The notes below the pieces were generated by a model. The model was not told where the DNA came from and made no database searches. It saw only the letters and a list, made by a program, of their open reading frames with translations. Below are positions 63,707 through 64,000 of a stretch of DNA of 64,000 nucleotides, in pieces (positions within the stretch are counted from its first letter, which is position 1; the number at the start of each line of letters is the position of its first letter). Location: the NCBI GenBank assembly GCA_965661105.1, contig CBFICR010000011.1:1-64000 (forward strand), read 5' to 3'. A program made the position numbers and the translations under genes. The DNA is from Eutrophocola sp965661105. GTDB lineage: Bacteria > Pseudomonadota > Gammaproteobacteria > Pseudomonadales > Pseudohongiellaceae.

Positions 63707-63793
63707 GCCCGGGTGGCGAAATTGGTAGACGCAAGGGACTTAAAATCCCTCGAGGGAAACCTCGTGCCGGTTCAAGTCCGGCCCCGGGCACCA
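63707..63793 (+). tRNA. leuZ: tRNA-Leu (anticodon TAA)
   Basis: An 87-base class II tRNA with a long variable arm. The acceptor stem is GCCCGGG with CCCGGGC, the discriminator is A and CCA is encoded. The anticodon loop CTTAAAA has TAA at 63741-63743. The variable arm is CGAGGGAAACCTCG. No integrase gene or attachment repeat is seen in the 207 bases that follow it. Confidence 0.98.
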
Positions 63794-64000
63794 TATACTT
63801 TATCGATCTCCATAATAATCACTTTTTCTAATCCCCACATACAATATTGAGAAAATGTAGGGACGAAGAATACTGGCAATGTGATCTTTCCGCCTTTGAG
63901 GCATTGTGTAATTCAACTGTCTCCCTCATTTCAGACTCTCTACTCCAAACACCAAAAATACCCGTTACAGGCACCAGGTCATCCTTGAACAAAAAAAAAT

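Noticed and set aside
63794..64000. Integration site or genomic island after tRNA-Leu.
   Set aside because: No integrase, no repeat of the tRNA 3' end and no foreign genes are seen in the 207 remaining bases.

Overview
This 64 kb window is a gene-dense stretch of chromosome from a gammaproteobacterium with roughly even GC by eye. Three things point there. NADH dehydrogenase is the 13-gene type with fused nuoCD. The blocks gap/mfd/csiV/methylthioinosine phosphorylase and lolCDE-comEC-exbBD-lpxK-kdsB-ptp-murB run in the order I remember from Pseudomonas. The block uvrC-pgsA-tRNA-Gly-tRNA-Cys-tRNA-Leu is arranged as in E. coli. I cannot name the genus. I see no CRISPR array, insertion sequence, prophage, rRNA or plasmid function. 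Nearly everything is core housekeeping.

Layout. 1-8.1 kb: protein quality control (end of tig, clpP, clpX, lon), HU protein and the periplasmic chaperone ppiD. 8.3-13.4 kb: an oligopeptide ABC importer whose two ATPases are fused. 13.4-16.3 kb: gloB (minus strand), a yafS-like methyltransferase, rnhA and dnaQ. 16.4-19.1 kb: an ArsB/NhaD-type ion transporter and the membrane protease sohB. 19.1-21.2 kb (minus strand): sulfite reductase and its DUF934 partner. 21.6-23.0 kb: nfuA and methylthioinosine phosphorylase. 23.0-27.4 kb (minus strand): mfd and csiV. 27.6-31.7 kb: long-form gap, apbE and sthA. 32.0-47.1 kb: complete nuoABCDEFGHIJKLMN. 47.5-48.2 kb: a lone serine-recombinase-like gene. 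48.3-59.0 kb: envelope genes (lolCDE, comEC, exbB/exbD, msbA, lpxK, Trm112-like protein, kdsB). 59.1-63.2 kb: low-molecular-weight phosphatase, murB, uvrC, pgsA. 63.4-63.8 kb: tRNA-Gly(GCC), tRNA-Cys(GCA), tRNA-Leu(TAA).

How the parts work together. The nuo operon oxidises NADH. SthA beside it exchanges reducing equivalents between NADPH and NADH, and gap feeds NADH from glycolysis or works in gluconeogenesis. The envelope block covers lipoprotein release (LolCDE), lipid A-core flipping (MsbA), lipid A 4'-phosphorylation (LpxK), the Kdo donor (KdsB), a peptidoglycan precursor (MurB) and phosphatidylglycerol synthesis (PgsA).

No obviously new multi-gene system is visible. The items most worth a second look are the orphan recombinase with a changed active-site arginine and an operator-like dyad upstream, a 385-bp nuo leader with three inverted repeats, a nine-base tandem repeat inside csiV, a tRNA promoter of stringent type with a long structured leader, and a lolE-position protein with mixed LolC/LolE features. 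Start codons were chosen by ribosome-binding site and family length. Several genes start at TTG or GTG.
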